Source of the DNA: Nautilus pompilius
Taxonomy: Eukaryota; Mollusca; Cephalopoda; Nautilida; Nautilidae
Length of the DNA: 64,000 nt
Reading direction: 5' to 3'
Assembly: GCA_018389105.1 (NCBI GenBank)
Contig: JACATO010001035.1
Location: 1 to 64,000, forward strand
Part shown: piece after piece, positions 35,981-50,900 of the stretch
How positions within the stretch are numbered: position 1 is the first letter of the stretch
Layout: each line of letters begins with the position of its first letter
Notes under the pieces: generated by a model
What the model was told of the DNA's origin: nothing
Seen by the model: the letters and a program-made list of their open reading frames with translations, nothing else
Databases searched by the model: none
Program-made: the position numbers and the translations under genes

Positions 35981-38900
35981 TTGCTTATTTATATATATAA
36001 TATATATACACATATATCTTTATCCTCAGTTTAAATGGGTGGTAAAAAGGGGGATTTATATGAATAAGCTACTGTTAGAAGACATTTCTGTGTCTTATCT
36101 CTACGTGTTTCTTGTTAAATGTTCCAGCTTAATTTTCCCTATATCTAGAATGTTTGAGGCACAATGAGATTAGTAGTGTGTGCTGACAAGGATGAAATTA
36201 AGGAGCTGGTGCATAAGCACAAGATAAAAGAATCAACCAGCAGATGCATTATTTAGAAAAGCAAGTGTATTGTTTGGTTTTTTCTTTTTTCCCCCTCCCT
36301 CCCCCATCAGCTAGCTATGTCACTGACATAGCCTACAAATTCTAATAAGCTGATATTAACGGTGGCAGTATTCCCATGTCCATGCAGCTGAGGGCTTTTC
36401 TACCTAAAACTTTTCTGTGCTTGATTTTTTTTTTTTTTAATATCCTGATAGTAGTGCACTGTGTTAAGTGCCCTTTGTGCCGTAATCAGTCACTATTCAG
36501 CAGTAGCCGCAGCACTAGTATTGGAAAAGATTTGCAAAACAACGATCTTGGGGCTTGTGTGTTTGAGGGATACTGTACCAATCCTTTCCTTTCAATGTGT
36601 TTAAAATGGCTTTTGTTGTTTACTCGATCAGAGTCCAGCCTGATGTCCTTCATTGTTCCTCAGAAGAATTTAGGCCTGGGATCTTCAGAATTCTTATGGA
36701 TGTTTCTGAACAATTACTGAAGGTTTTTAAATAATTTCCAGATGACAGATCATAGCAGCTTTTAAAAAAAGTGTATCAATCCTATTTAAACTTTTCTTTT
36801 CTCCTAAATTTCAAAGATTTTTTAAAATCATTTTTTTGTCAAAAACATTCTTAGTTATCCAACTTTGTTATGTAAAAGGTTAAATACATCACAATGTGAT
36901 TTTTTTAAAATAACATTGTGATTGTCACTGACCTTGTTACTGGACATTGGAACAATTACAGGAGGTTGGAGTTTATTGTTATTTAAATATGAATTGGGGC
37001 ATTTACATATCTATTTTTTTTTTTTTTTTATTTTGACAGAAACATGGGGTTTAAAAGGCAAAATAGAAGCAAAGGCATGTCAACTTTTGTAAATTCTCTT
37101 AAATACAATTTGTAGAATGTTGAGAAACTGCTTGGTTATTTTGTTGATTACTCTCATTCTGCCATGCACATTCATGCTTATTTTACAATTTTTTTTAAAA
37201 TGATAAACTTAAAATTTCAATCACAAACTCCCTAGCTTTGGTTACTAAAGAAAAGTATTTTATTTGATGTATACATGTAATGAAATATTTTTTTGCATTC
37301 TTCCATATTTGCATTTTTTAAAAAAAAAACAAAAACACTTTACATATATTAAAACAGTTATTTTTGTTGTTGTTTATTGTTTTTAAAGAGCAAAAGGAAA
37401 AATCTGTTGCTAAACATTTACCTAGTTAAGGGAACTTGTGAAGTACATGTTACGTTGAAAGTGAAAATGGCAATTGCTTCTTGTCAAGGATGTATTTTTT
37501 TTTTTTTTTTAAAAAAAAATAAAAGTATGGGAGAGATTCTTATGAGGTTTTTAAGTTCTAATTTTTATGACCTGCTCACCAATAAGCTGTAGACTTAAAA
37601 ATGCTCTCCTCTTCCTCTCCCCCAAAGTCAGAAATAAAGGATGCTGTCCTAAAAATACACCTGTAGCCATGGTGAATGAAGAAGATTGATGAGTGGTCAT
37701 ATCTCTTGCCTTGAACTAATAGGTTGGCTGTCATAAGAATAAACTGAAAACGATATACAAGATTTATTTATGTTACTTCTCGTACTACAAAAATCTGACA
37801 GAATTACTGTGGGATAATTGTCTATGAAAACTATTTTAAAAATCTTTCTTTTTTTTTTTTTTTAAAAGAAACTGCCATAATGTTAACATAACACACAAAT
37901 GAGTAAGTGCAGTAACTCGTTTAGTTCTGTTACACAGTTCATAAGCGATAAATGCAAGAAAGCTTTTATCTTTGGTACCCGAAAGAAATAAAGAAGCAAA
38001 CTCTATTTGTCTTCGGTGTTGCTGAGAAAAGCTAATTTGCAGGTGTGCCAATTCTTTTTCCAACGTTTCTCTCAAATTGTTTTAACCCATTTTTTCGTGA
38101 TAGTTACCTTATTAGATTGTGTATGAATATTTTGTGTGTATAATATACGTTCATCATCACAACAATAAAATAAATTATTACTTAAAAGACAAACTTTTAA
38201 ATATAGATCTGTGTGTGGGGGCAGAATAATTTGGATGTGAGTAGAAATGTGTGGTATTGGTACTTTAATTTAAACCAAGTGACTTACCACCACCATGTTC
38301 TTTCGATAACTGACTTTATATTAAAAAAAAAAGCAAGCAAAAACAGGTAAAACTCTCTTCTTTTAGTATAAACCATTGCGCGAAGAAAGTCAGTCTCAAA
38401 AATGCACAAATGCTTTTTCTTATATCGATACTTCAGATATCACCATGTTGTCATTTTATACCTTTTTTTTTAAATGAGAGTAGAAAAGGTAGTGACAACA
38501 GATTGAATCCATGCAGCATGCCATCTTGCACAACTATGGCACAAATAAGGACGTTTGCGGTATTCTCGATAGGAGAGCTTTGGCACTTCATGTTAAAAAA
38601 TATCTGGTTTAAAATGATTGAAATTCCCTTGAAATTACCAAGTTAGACTATAAAAAATATTTCCATTTATGGTATTAGTTTTATTTTCTGGAAAGGCTTT
38701 TCTGTAAGTTATTAGAATACTGTCTTAAATTATTTGCCATCAAAATACATATATCTTTGGAATTCATTTGAGATTTAAAGCTTGCTGCTTCATCCACCCC
38801 AATTAATTGTTGATCATGATTTATATTTCATTGTAGACAGATTTGCTTAGATTTTGTTTGAAGAATGAAATTTGGTCTTTGGACTGGTTGTCCCTTGGGA

Positions 38901-41900
38901 AAGTACAAAAATAAATATGGCTTTCCACGTGTGGGGTTTCTAGAGTTCCTTAACATGTTTACAGATTATTGCTTCTGGTAATATTCTGACTTTTATTTCA
39001 GTCTCTTTCATTTTTACAAAATGCAAAAGATGGTTTTTTTGTCAATTATGGAAATTCCTAATCAACTGTTTGGTTACCAAAGACATTCAAAGTAGTCATT
39101 GATTTTTAAAACTATTTTGAACACCACTAATAAATATTACTATTGACAGCTGTCTCAAAATTGTTGTGATGAAGGATTGCTTGATCACCTTGAATTTAGA
39201 CTTCTGTTTTACTGAAAATATAAAGGTGTAGTAAGGTTCCTATTTTTAATATGCTTTGTGTCATAGGGCAGGTTTTCTCAAATTTTTTTTTTTGTGGCCT
39301 GTTGCCCTCTTTTAGAACTTTTTGTACCACCATGGCCCCCTCTTATTTTTCTTTCGTAGACTTTAAAGGCGTGGCACGACGTGTAATTTGGGGTCTGTGG
39401 ATGTGCTGCGGTCAATCGGGCTCCAGGAAGGTTGCTTCTTACCGCAACAATATTACTCTCAGCAACTCATAAGCAACCGGCCAAAGAACTGAACAGGGAT
39501 CTACTATTAACTGTCAGTCAGTTTGTAAATGCACTAATGTTTACAATACCAAAGAGGAAATCCTAAGCTTGACAGTGAAAATCTGTGTGGCCCCCTTTTT
39601 TTGACCCTGCAGATGTGTACTGTGGATAACTTTGAGAAATGCTGCCATATGGGACTGAACTGCCTTATTGTCAGTTGTGCATCTCCTGATTTATTATATG
39701 TTCTTTTGAGAATTGATATTGATTTGGTCAGCCTCATTTTTTTATGTAAAAATGACAGCACTTCAGCTCACCATTCCACAGAGTTGTTTTTCTAAATCAA
39801 TTTTTAGAAATTGTATAATTTAAATATAATGCCCAACGAAGTGAAGTGTTAATGTATTTAAAATGATTTACATTATTACAGCTGAAAACAATTGCAGTTT
39901 ATTTATTTCTTTCCTTTTCTTAAAATTGTTATCACAAAAATGTTTGTTTATTCCCACCCATTATTTAGCCATAATAAATACTGTACCTCTTAGTTGGAAA
40001 ACGTAGATTTTTTTTTTTTTTTGTTGCTGTCAGATGGACCAGAAAACAAACAGTTTTAAGAGCAGATATAAAGAAGTTTTTAATGTGTAAACTAGAAAAG
40101 AAACCTTTAATTACTTTGGTTGTTTAGTATATTCTGAATCTTAGGAACTTTATCTAAGTCTATGCTAAACGAAACAAGGACCAATTCAAGACGTGAATTG
40201 ACTAAAGACTTGTTTGATGGGACTATTTTTGTGATGATCATCTATGGCTGTATCCATCAGACGAGGTTTCAATCATGCCATGGTTACTGCTAACAAGCAT
40301 TGCCATTACTACCTCCTTATAGAGCCCAACAATTGTCTTTAGCAAGAATTGTAGAGTCCCTACTAGAACTCCTGTCTAACTGTGGTGGCAAATCATTACC
40401 TAAGCTGATAAAATACAGATAAAAAGAGAAACCATGATGTGGGAAGTTCATCAAACCAAACTGATCTTCAACAGGGGTCAAGCTGAGGGACCTACCTACC
40501 ACTGCCTCATCAACCAGTATATTATTTACTTCGTATCTGACAGCTTTATAATGGAACTAAAATTCTTTAAAATCTAATATTTGTTATTTTTTGGTAAAAT
40601 AACTCCTAATATTCTAACTTAGTTTCCAACTGAAGTGCATTTAAGTTGTTTTGCTTTATCCTCTTTGGAAACTACATTTTATTGATGCCTTATCTACCAA
40701 ATACAGTTTATTTTGATGATGATTATATTTCCCATTTGATTGATTTTATAATATTTTTAGTATTAAACGTAATACATTATTTAGATGTATCTGTAAATTA
40801 TTTCTGTTCTCTCCATTAATGAGTCTATATTAAATTTTAGTATCATCTGTCACTCTGCAGTAAGATTGGGCTGGGATTTTGACCTGGGCAAGGTCAATCA
40901 CTAAATATTAAAATACTGAAGTTATACTTAAGTCCACTCATATTCAACAACAAAGAACAGTAAAATACACATCAAAATAATTTATAACATTAATCTTTAT
41001 ATGACTAGCTTTAGGAGAAAGTTTGTAAGATAACATCTGTAGGAAAATCATATAATTTAATAATTCATTAAGTAATTTACATAATATAATTTTATTTTTG
41101 GAAGGAAATGCTAGAAGTTCCAGAATGGAAGGGGGAAGAAACATTTTGCATTTTTAAAATAATTCTGATTTGTTGATAGATGGTGTTGGAGGAGTTTTGG
41201 AATTTATGATTTCTATATTACATTACACCAGGGATTTTTAAAATCTCCACGATAGCAGTGTTTTAGATGGATGTCAGCAATACATCATTCAAAAGAGAAT
41301 TTCCTAGATCTGTATTAGCAATCATAGATGTTGATTATTTAGACTACTGTTTTTTTTTTTTCTTTTTCTTTTCTTGTTTTGATTTTTGTCATGAGCTGTA
41401 GAAAAATTTGCAGATTCTAGGATGTGTACAGCTTTGGTATAGGCAATTGTAGATATGAGGAAAAATGATGCTAATGAATTCTGGTACCGTGGTTACCACA
41501 AGCCACCACATCTTATACAAAGATCCAAGGTTTGAGAAATATTCTTAGTATAGTAGTGTAGTGGTTATATTAAATGAGGAAACCATCCATCACGGTATAT
41601 ACCAAACCTAATAATCAAAAGCTCATCCTTTAACTTAAATATTTTAGGGATAAAAAATATGTTGGATTTTATATAGTGTGGTCAGCTTGTCTTGTTACAA
41701 CGGACAGCAGCTTAGATTAATGGATGAGATTTACTTTTACCTAGACACTAACGCTTACTTCATAAAACAGATTTTAAAAGATATTCTTGTTCTTTTTATT
41801 AATAATATCAACTTATTTTCATTAAAATAATTTGAACCTTGCCTCCTATGTATAATTTATAGCAAAGTGGTTTACCCTCTGGTTATAAAGCCAGCCAGGA

Positions 41901-44900
41901 TTGGTGAGTGGAGAGAAGAAAGCTTTTGTTTAATATACTACTTGTATTTTTTATTATCGGGATTTTAATTGATTTGAAGTAAATAAATGTAGTACCAAAT
42001 TCTTTAGTAGATTATCATTGCAACTACATTGGATATTTCTGTTGATTCATAGGACCACTCTTAGGCTAGTAAATCTGAACTGCATTGTTGCATATCTAAG
42101 CAGTGCATATCTCGCCTTGATTTAAAACTAATTTTGAACTGCAAGGCATTTGCTCTTATTGGTACATTCTTAGCTATTAGGAAGTCTAAAACATCCACAG
42201 GCCAGGAAGTAAAGGATTAATCTGGGCATTTCATGGTAGTAACTAATGGATTTGTAGTTTGTTATTCTCTATCTTTTCCTTGCAGTAGGAGTTAATTTTT
42301 TTTTTTTTTTTTTGATTGTATAAGTGGCCCAAACAGGCCTTGAACAGACGACTTGTTGGTCACCAAGTCTTTTTGTCTTCTGTCTTACCAACACGTTGGG
42401 CCATTGCATTGCCAGAGGGTGTTCCTTTTCTCTTTTTTTGGGTAGTTTTTAGTTTCAAGGTTAAAAAGTCACACGGCACAGAGTTCACTGTTAAATGCTA
42501 TACGTTTGAATTAACAGCGAGTTAAGAAATGAAGTTAGGAATTATGTTGATACACTTCTTTTCTGGAGGCTCTTGCATAAGCCATGACAATTTCATGTTC
42601 TTTTTAACTACTATCCTGAACTATTGTAGGGTTCAACTTGTAGAATCAAAATGTTTGTGTGCAGCCATTAATGTTACTAATTTAAACTCTTTTTTTTCTT
42701 TTTTGTTCAGTTTAAAGTTGAATTGTATTGCACCGTGGAAACAATTTGTAGTGTTCAATAAGATGGCTCAACCAAGTTTGATATCCTGCTTCTTTTCTCT
42801 TCTTTTTTTTTTTGTTGCACATTCCTGTTGTTAAAACGTTAATTTTAACAAAATTTTACATTAGCTGGTTGTCATTGAGAAGGATAGTTGATGTTATAAA
42901 CGACGCAAGTTCATTGCCATAAAGTAAGTTGCATGCAAATATTTTGTTTGTCTCATTTGGGTTTTTAAGTGAATTCTAAAGACTTGCAGATGGATAGGTT
43001 AATATCAGCTATAAGTGCTTTCTATCATCATTGAAACTAATTAATCATCAAAAGTACCAACACCGAACAGAAGGTCAGGAAAGCCGAGTTTTTCTTCCTC
43101 AAGCTAGAGACTTGTCAGGAGATAAATGATTAGTTTTTTGACCTCATATGCAATGCTTCCAGCATTTGTCATAGCCTGACATCTGATAAACAGCATCTAA
43201 CTAAATAACTTTGAAAGAGTAAGATTTGGGGGTTTCCTCTATCATCTAAATGTTTGTAGTATTATTTTAAATTTGGAACTAACTTATGGCTTTGGACATA
43301 GCTGGGTACCTTGAGGATTCTGAGCCGCATGTGAGTAGAACTTTTTACCGTAACAACTTGCTTCAGTTCGTACATTAATCTTCCTGTTCATTTGTTCCTT
43401 ACTGTAAGAGCTTTACAAATAATGATAGTAGAAAAACCATAACAGCAGAATAAGTTGGACATGATAATCATACTAAAGAAGTCAAAAGAAAACACAAAGG
43501 TTTGTTAAATTTTTTGTTGTTGTTTTTTTTAAAGAAACCAAGTAATTTCCTTTTACTATTTTAAAGGTATACAGTTCTAAGATTTTGTTGATTATGAAAC
43601 TATTGGAGCTGTTGGACTCCCTATCAATACTATGATAGAAACTTTTCAAGATGTTTCATGCTGTCTGGATCTTCTTGCCTTAACAGTAATAATCACACCT
43701 GTCGGATCTCTGTCAGGATTCTAAACATTGCAAGCTCTCTGGATCCTCTTCTACTAGTCAGTAGAAACTATGGAGATGTTGCACCTGAAGTCACAATTTT
43801 CTGTATTCTTTTTTTTTTTTTTTAAAAAGGAAATGTGATTAGACCATCAGAAGTAATGCACATGTGCATTTATTTTCATTAAGGTTGTAGTGACTGTAGC
43901 ACGCATCCACACATTCCAGAGCAGTCAGGCCAGATTATCTGGTGTTAAAAAGAACTTTCTTGAGATAACCTTAATCTAACTCAACCAGTTTTATTTACAG
44001 CTACTGTAGTGCGCCATGTAAGTTGCTCGTGTAAAGGGAATACGTTTATATTTTAAGGAGAAGTTTTAGCTTTGATGAAAGTCGCGCTGAAGACATGAAT
44101 GAAGTTACAGGTTTATCTGAATAGTTTCTTTTTTTTCCCTCTCCTGTAATTAATTGGACTGATTACTTCTGGCATAGAAATGTTGGAACAGGTTCAGCGC
44201 TTGCAGCATTTAAGTTTGGTCATAGAATTTGGTGTTAAGCACCCGGTCAGGTAGAAGAAAGTCTGTCTCTCTGATATTCTGAGCATGCGTGGATTCCTCC
44301 CAGTGGAGAATCTCTCATATCAGGGTCTCTCCCAGAGTTTTTACAAACTTGCATGAGTATACTACCATACTAATTAATATAATTTGCATACTTCCCCAAT
44401 AATCTTGAGTGACTATGTTTTGTGCTTTGAATTTGATTCTGGTTAAGTGGATTTTGACGTTGACAATGAATCATTTGATGCTGGACCAACAGTGGGAGAT
44501 TGATTTCTTCTATTCAAGGTTTTTTCTTTGGAAAATTTGGTATTAATGACTGGTATTTCTGTTTTAAAGGCACTGAAAGATTGTGCACAACATTGTATAT
44601 AGTTTAATGAGAGAGATATTTCATTTAGAAGGCTATTACTGTGGACAACACAACTTGAGCTTAAATTATTCATTTTGAATGTGAAGCTGCATTTGGGATC
44701 TTGCAAGGTTATCAGGTGGATATATAAATCACTTTCTCAAAATCTCAGCATGGGATAGCGTTTAACACTTTGGCAAGAACCCTTCAATATATATATTTAA
44801 AGACATGGTTATTAAGAATGTGAAGAAAGCATTAATTGCAAGTTTGTTGTTGATACAGGTTCATAACAAATCTATAATGTTTAGTCTGTAAAAACGTTTG

Positions 44901-47900
44901 CCGTCATTGCTTTAGAAACAGTCTGATTCTGTCTGACAGAATGGCAGACTTCTGGTGAGTAGATGAATACTAAGTATTGACTGAATGAGAGTGCGCTACA
45001 TAATGTATTTATCTGCCATTGTGTAGTGTGTACATAAACTGTGGCTAGTGTGCATTAGCAGGCCAAATCCAATTGTTGAAATTCTATGAAAATATTCCGC
45101 AAGAAGAAAAAATATTTAAGTGTGATGGATTTTTTTCTTTTATTTCTTAAATCAAACTTACTAGGCAGATACTGTTGTTAGTTTATATTCTGTGGAGTGT
45201 GTGTAAATGGGTTTAGATACATTGGTAGACCTAAAACTAATTGTTGAAAACAAATGTTAAATGATCTATAATAAGAAAAATATTTGACTATGTTAAATAC
45301 ATAGAGCAAAAGTATTATACACCCTAGTTTGCATATTTGTTTGGTTGTCGTTTTTTTTTTTAAAATCAGTTTATTTTTAATATTTGCTTTGCTTATGCTG
45401 TATTTCCTATTGACATTCCATTTCTGTTTTTAATTCAGAATACCTCGAAAATATAAACAATGGAGATTAAAAAAAATTTTTTTTTTGGTATTGTAAAAAG
45501 GTTTTCGAAGAAAGAAGATACAGCCAGCCCTGTCCTAGAAATGTCTTTTATTATTTATTTTACATTCATTTAAAAATTCTTAGTAGTTACACTGCTGTAC
45601 CTGTTTGGCAGGTTATATCCTTTAACTCTGCGCCATGAGATAGGTGTTTGAGATTATATACAGTTTCTCGAACAGTAATTGGATAATTTAAATATACTCT
45701 ACTTGCCTTATATGCTTTATCCATGAAATAGAAATGACTGTTACAAATACTGAACCCTGAAAATAGTGAAAGGGGCAGATATTTCCGAAACATGTTCATT
45801 AGTTAATTTTCTGACCACTAATAAAGCGCTGGGAAATGTTTTAACTGAATCTTTGCTCTGGTTAACTTCACAATGGAGCCTTAACATCAGTGTATTAATG
45901 AATAGCACTGAGTTCGATTTAGTGGGAATTTTAGTGATTTTTGTTTTGGTTTATTTGAAGTCTTGAAATTATTGTCTTCAAAATATAAATCTACATGGTT
46001 GGGGCATTCTTAAATGTGATTAATAAACAAACTTTGGAAATATGTTTGGGTTTAATAACTTAATTATTTGTTTTAATTAGAATGGTTTCTTATAGTTTGA
46101 TGCTCTGCATAGGTCTCTTGAAGATACATAGCTTTCCATTCTTAACTCGAATATTTAAATCTAAATACATTAAACATTTGGTTGCATCATTGTTGGAGCC
46201 AATTTAAGCTGAATTAAAATGCAGTGGGGAACATACAAAAAAGCTAATTTAAAATTTCTGTTGTCTACAAACACATGACCGTCTGTTTACAGTGAGATAC
46301 TTCTTGTTAATTATTTGTAAAAAAAACAAACAAACAAAAAACTTTGTGTAGATGGAGTCCTTCAGATGCACATCAGATTAAGGGTTTCAGAGCGATTGTG
46401 CATGGGCCACAAAGGGTTAATACAGACATTAAATTTGTTGTAATGATATCTAACATTGCTAAACGTCCTAAATTATAGTGGCAGATGTGAACATTACTTT
46501 TCAAATGGCATGCTAATTATCTTGAGTAAACTACCCCAGCACAATTCATGTTGTTGATTGTATAACCACTCCTCCCCCAAAAGAAGCAAGCTTTTTTTCC
46601 TCTAGTATCTTAAATACAATATATTTTTTACAGTTTTTTAAAGCAGAATTTTAACATTAAAAGAACAAACAGAAGGATTTTTCTCTGAAACGAGGATTCG
46701 TTGGTCAAAGAAATCTTCTGATGGTGTACAGTTATTTAATTTACAGATTGTCTGGAAAGGAAATATGTTGTTGCAGGTTCTTGAGATGTATAGCATACCT
46801 ACAACCTGATTTTTAGGTTAAATTAACATAATTTGTGTTGTTATAACCATCATCAAGAGATATAAAGTAAGAAAAGATAATTATGGATTTAGTTTTAATT
46901 CTTGCATGTTTTTTTTTTTTTATAGAAATTTTGATTGGGTTTTCTCCATCAGCACATAGTGGCACAGATGGTAGCTTGAACGTTGTAACTAGCTTACATA
47001 CATTAGTTTTTAACTAGCTACATTAAAATCAGGCGTCTTTTGTAGGTGCTCCAATAATCACAGGTTAATTTACAGTTTGCAGAGTCAAAACACGAGACAG
47101 TAGAGATACTTCTGGTATCGCTTTAAAAACGTTTAATATTTTATATTGGTTACAAGTACGTAGAAAGCTATCACAGCTTATGAAAGGCCTTAGGCTAAGA
47201 GATGCTTATCTACCTGGTTTTTCGAACTCAGGTAGGTAGGTCATCATGTGTCATTGACCAGATGACTAAGGAAATACCTATAGTCAATTTTGCTCTAAGC
47301 TTGATTAATCAATCTTAAAAAAGAAAAGGAATATTTCTGGTTTTAAATAGATCATTAAGTTTTTCTTCAAATGTCTATTGTCCAAACTATGCAGTTTGTC
47401 CTAGGTGCTCTTAATCCCTCCCAACAATAAACCTAAGTTCTAGAAGCCAGCTACGGAATTGGGGTTTTCATTATTTTAATTTATAAATAGCTTTAAATGA
47501 AATTCTAGGTATGTTCCAGACGAGGCCTATAATTGGGCACCAACATTTCTTTACATTCATTTTATTATATATTTGGCTTCTTTTTTTTTTTTTTTGGCAT
47601 CGGTGTATAAATTTTCACATTTTAGAATCTTATCTATAGTCGCACTTAAGTTTCTCTCATTAGCTGTACTTTCCAGTCTTAAAGGCTACATCAAGTAATT
47701 AAATTTGTGATTGATTTCTTCCACGGAACATTACTTAAACCTCTTGTAAATAATTAACTATGAATGTAACTATGCAGTAAGTAAGTGTACCATGAAAAAT
47801 TTACAGAATGGTAAAGTAAATATGGGCAAAATCTTGATGACTTGAACCTTGAAGGAATTGACTTAATCTTTGAGTTAAAGCCAGGTGAAATTAATTCCTA

Positions 47901-50900
47901 CATTCTAGGCCATGGAATAATTGCATCCTGAGGTTTTAGGGTGACGCTGGGAGCCCAGTGTGTGTGAGCAATCCTGATGTGGATTATATCATGGAAAATA
48001 AGAGTACTGTAATCTCTGGTTTATAAGACAAGATTCTCTCTCTCTCTTTTTTTTTCCAGTAGGAACGTCGTTCGTGAAAGTGTGCTTAGTTATCCAGTTG
48101 GTAACAAGCCAATGCCGTCTCGATCCATTTTCGATTTTAATCGTGAATATAGAAAACCCTTCCCTGTTCATTTTAAAAATGCCAACTGTTACATCGCATA
48201 AATCATACACAACGGATGTGCCAACCGTTCATCCAAAATGTGACAGGGAACTGAAAGCCGCCACGAAAGGAGATGATTCAGCAAGTGGCAGAAGCGCTGG
48301 AATCACTGCGTTCAATCAGGAGGGGACTACTCTGAAGGAGACAAGTTTGATTAACTGTCTTAGCGCTTTAGTTCTGTCTGAATAAATAAATTTTAGTGCC
48401 GGAACGTTTTGTTCAGACCTCGTATACTGAATCCAGCTTTGAAACCCCTATAGTTTAAAAACCTTTTTCGGGTCTTTTCATGAATGTCCAAAATTAAAAT
48501 TTGTTAGACCCGATATTTCTAATTGTTTAGCGTATTTCCGAGGATATTAAGATCTGGAAACATTTTGGAAAATCTACTGTAAACCGTCTGATGAAAAGTA
48601 TTGCCTTTCAGATAAGGACTCCTTGGCTGCACAGATGAGTTATTTGTTTGTATTTACTGCGTAACTAACTTACCAGACCAGACTGCTTCCATATGCAGAT
48701 ATTAGCTAATTGTGGGATCTGTGCGTCTGTGGGCAAGTAGAACGCCAAATTAGTTTACCCGGATGTGTTGGAATCCAGGTTCAGATTGTTCCATCGTTTT
48801 ACTGTAGATGAGAGGTTGTCGTTTCTCACCTACCAGTATGAAAAAACAAACTCTATAATTTACATTTTTAAGCTTCTAAACCAATATTTATTAATTTACA
48901 GTTAATTACATCAGATAATTGGTTAAAAATAAGAATAATAATTAATAAAATTATTAAAGCATCTTTTTAAAAGCTAATTAATTTGGGTGGTTTGTACTGA
49001 CGACGACAAATTGTAATAAAAGCTTCAGCTGTGTGTTTTTGTGTAAACTATGATTTAAATGGAAATTATGCTATTATGTTTGAATATATTATTTCAAAGC
49101 TGCCTTCTATTTACGAAACTTTGTTTTGTAAATATGGAAAAATAAAATAAAAAATGATAATGGACAACTGTTTGTCTAAATTAAAAAAATATATATATTG
49201 CTATGGTGATGACCCTGGTGAACTCAGTTTAAAAAAATAATAATAGTGCATTAAATTTTAAAATATCATTTTTTTTTTTTCATATTTACTCTGGTGATTA
49301 ATTTTAAACCATTACTTCTTTCTAACCACATCAATTCTATATTTTGATCTATCCCACCTAAAATCTTGATAATCACATCTTTATCTGATTATGAGATGGT
49401 CAGGATATGAAGCTGCCTTTGACGGAGACACGAATAATTACTGTGTGATTCACAAGTTAAACTAATCAGTGGAACATGGACAGGACAAAAGACAAGCTTA
49501 TGAATGGGGAACATTGACTCAACACGCATGACTTTCAGTGAACTTAGATAAGATGGGTACAAATAAAGTTTATTAGGATCTACTTTGCCTACTGGTAGTT
49601 TTAAGTGTTTGATTTACTTTTGGGGTTTGTTAAGGAAGTGTGCTGGACCAAGAGATAGAAGTCGTGGATTGGGATGGGTTCCACTTGTTAATTGTAAACT
49701 AGAAAATCTTGCCATTAATAAAATTTAATTTAAAAAATAATGCTAATTGCTGGAGGATAACCCATTAATACTTTCAGAATCTCAGGATAGGGGAAGTAAT
49801 TAAATGTGCAAAAAAATGTCGAAAAATCCATTAAAAAAGTCACTAATGGTGACGCAAGCTATTTACTTTGCTAGTAGAATGGATCCATACCTGTCAGATA
49901 TGAAATTCTGCTGGTAAGGTAAGCGGTATTACTAGCAAAAATTGAGGATTTTTTGGAGGGGAGATAGTTGGGTTGGTTACTGAGAAAAATGGATTAATTA
50001 TTAGTATTGGTGAGTTTATGGGGAGCAGATGATGTGACCTCATTTTTAACAAATAAATACACCTTCAAAAATGTAACGGCAAGCAGGGTTTTGGCAGTAC
50101 AATTGCTGCAGGAAAAAAAAAGAAAAAGTCTGATGGGGATTCTATTCCTTTAGGCTTAACGTATTTTGCCAAAAATGATTTGAATATCCTTTTTTTTTTG
50201 TTTGGCTTTCTGACTAATTGAAATCTATTTATATTGAATGCTTATCAAGACTTTGAACCATCTTATAGTTAGATAAATTTCTGACTACCACAGAAGGGCT
50301 GTACGGGGTAGCTAATTTTATACCAGGAGAGCGGTCGGAGATGATGAGTGACTATGAGAACACTCGTGAATAAGTACTGGCCAAGCTGGTTTATTTTTAA
50401 AGACTGTGTTTCAGGGAGCTCTGAAGCCCACGTGAGTAATTATTGCTGGTTATTTTATCCAGTGTCTCCTGCTTTGCGTGTTCTGACAGCAGCAAGAGTA
50501 CATAGTGTGCTGGTTTGGGCTATGACAACCCCCCACTCCCTAAGCTTTTCCTCTTCTATACAGACGCACATCTACGAAACAAAGTCTCGGTGGGAGTGCT
50601 TGGTACTACCACAGTTGTCCGTCAGGAAGCGTTGCCAGTCCCACGCCAACCGAGGCCCCATCGTTCGCCAACTTCAGTTTGGGGAAATCCCTACTGGACC
50701 TGCTTGTTTTTAGATTGCAAGAAAACTGGACAGCAAGGAGGGAATTTCGTGTAGCTGGTTGGAGAAGAAGAGTGAGAAGAAACCACTCGGCGGTGGCCAA
50801 ACAGCCATTTTAACCAATAGCGAACTCAGGTCCCTGACCACCTTAACATTCCTGCACCTCACGTTTCGTTGTTGCTTGTTTGCATTTTCTGATAGCTTCA

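Noticed and set aside
36376..36720. A 114-codon plus-strand open frame
   Set aside because: No recognisable domain; it begins after a T-run and is low in coding-like character within a long AT-rich intron.
36888..36922. Short inverted repeat ATCACAATGT/ACATTGTGAT
   Set aside because: Ten-base arms in AT-rich DNA are expected by chance at this scale; no terminator or RNA context was seen.
50348..50754. Two overlapping plus-strand frames of 121 and 79 codons
   Set aside because: Neither matches a family I know, and they overlap each other. Kept only as part of the GC-richer islet, not as genes.
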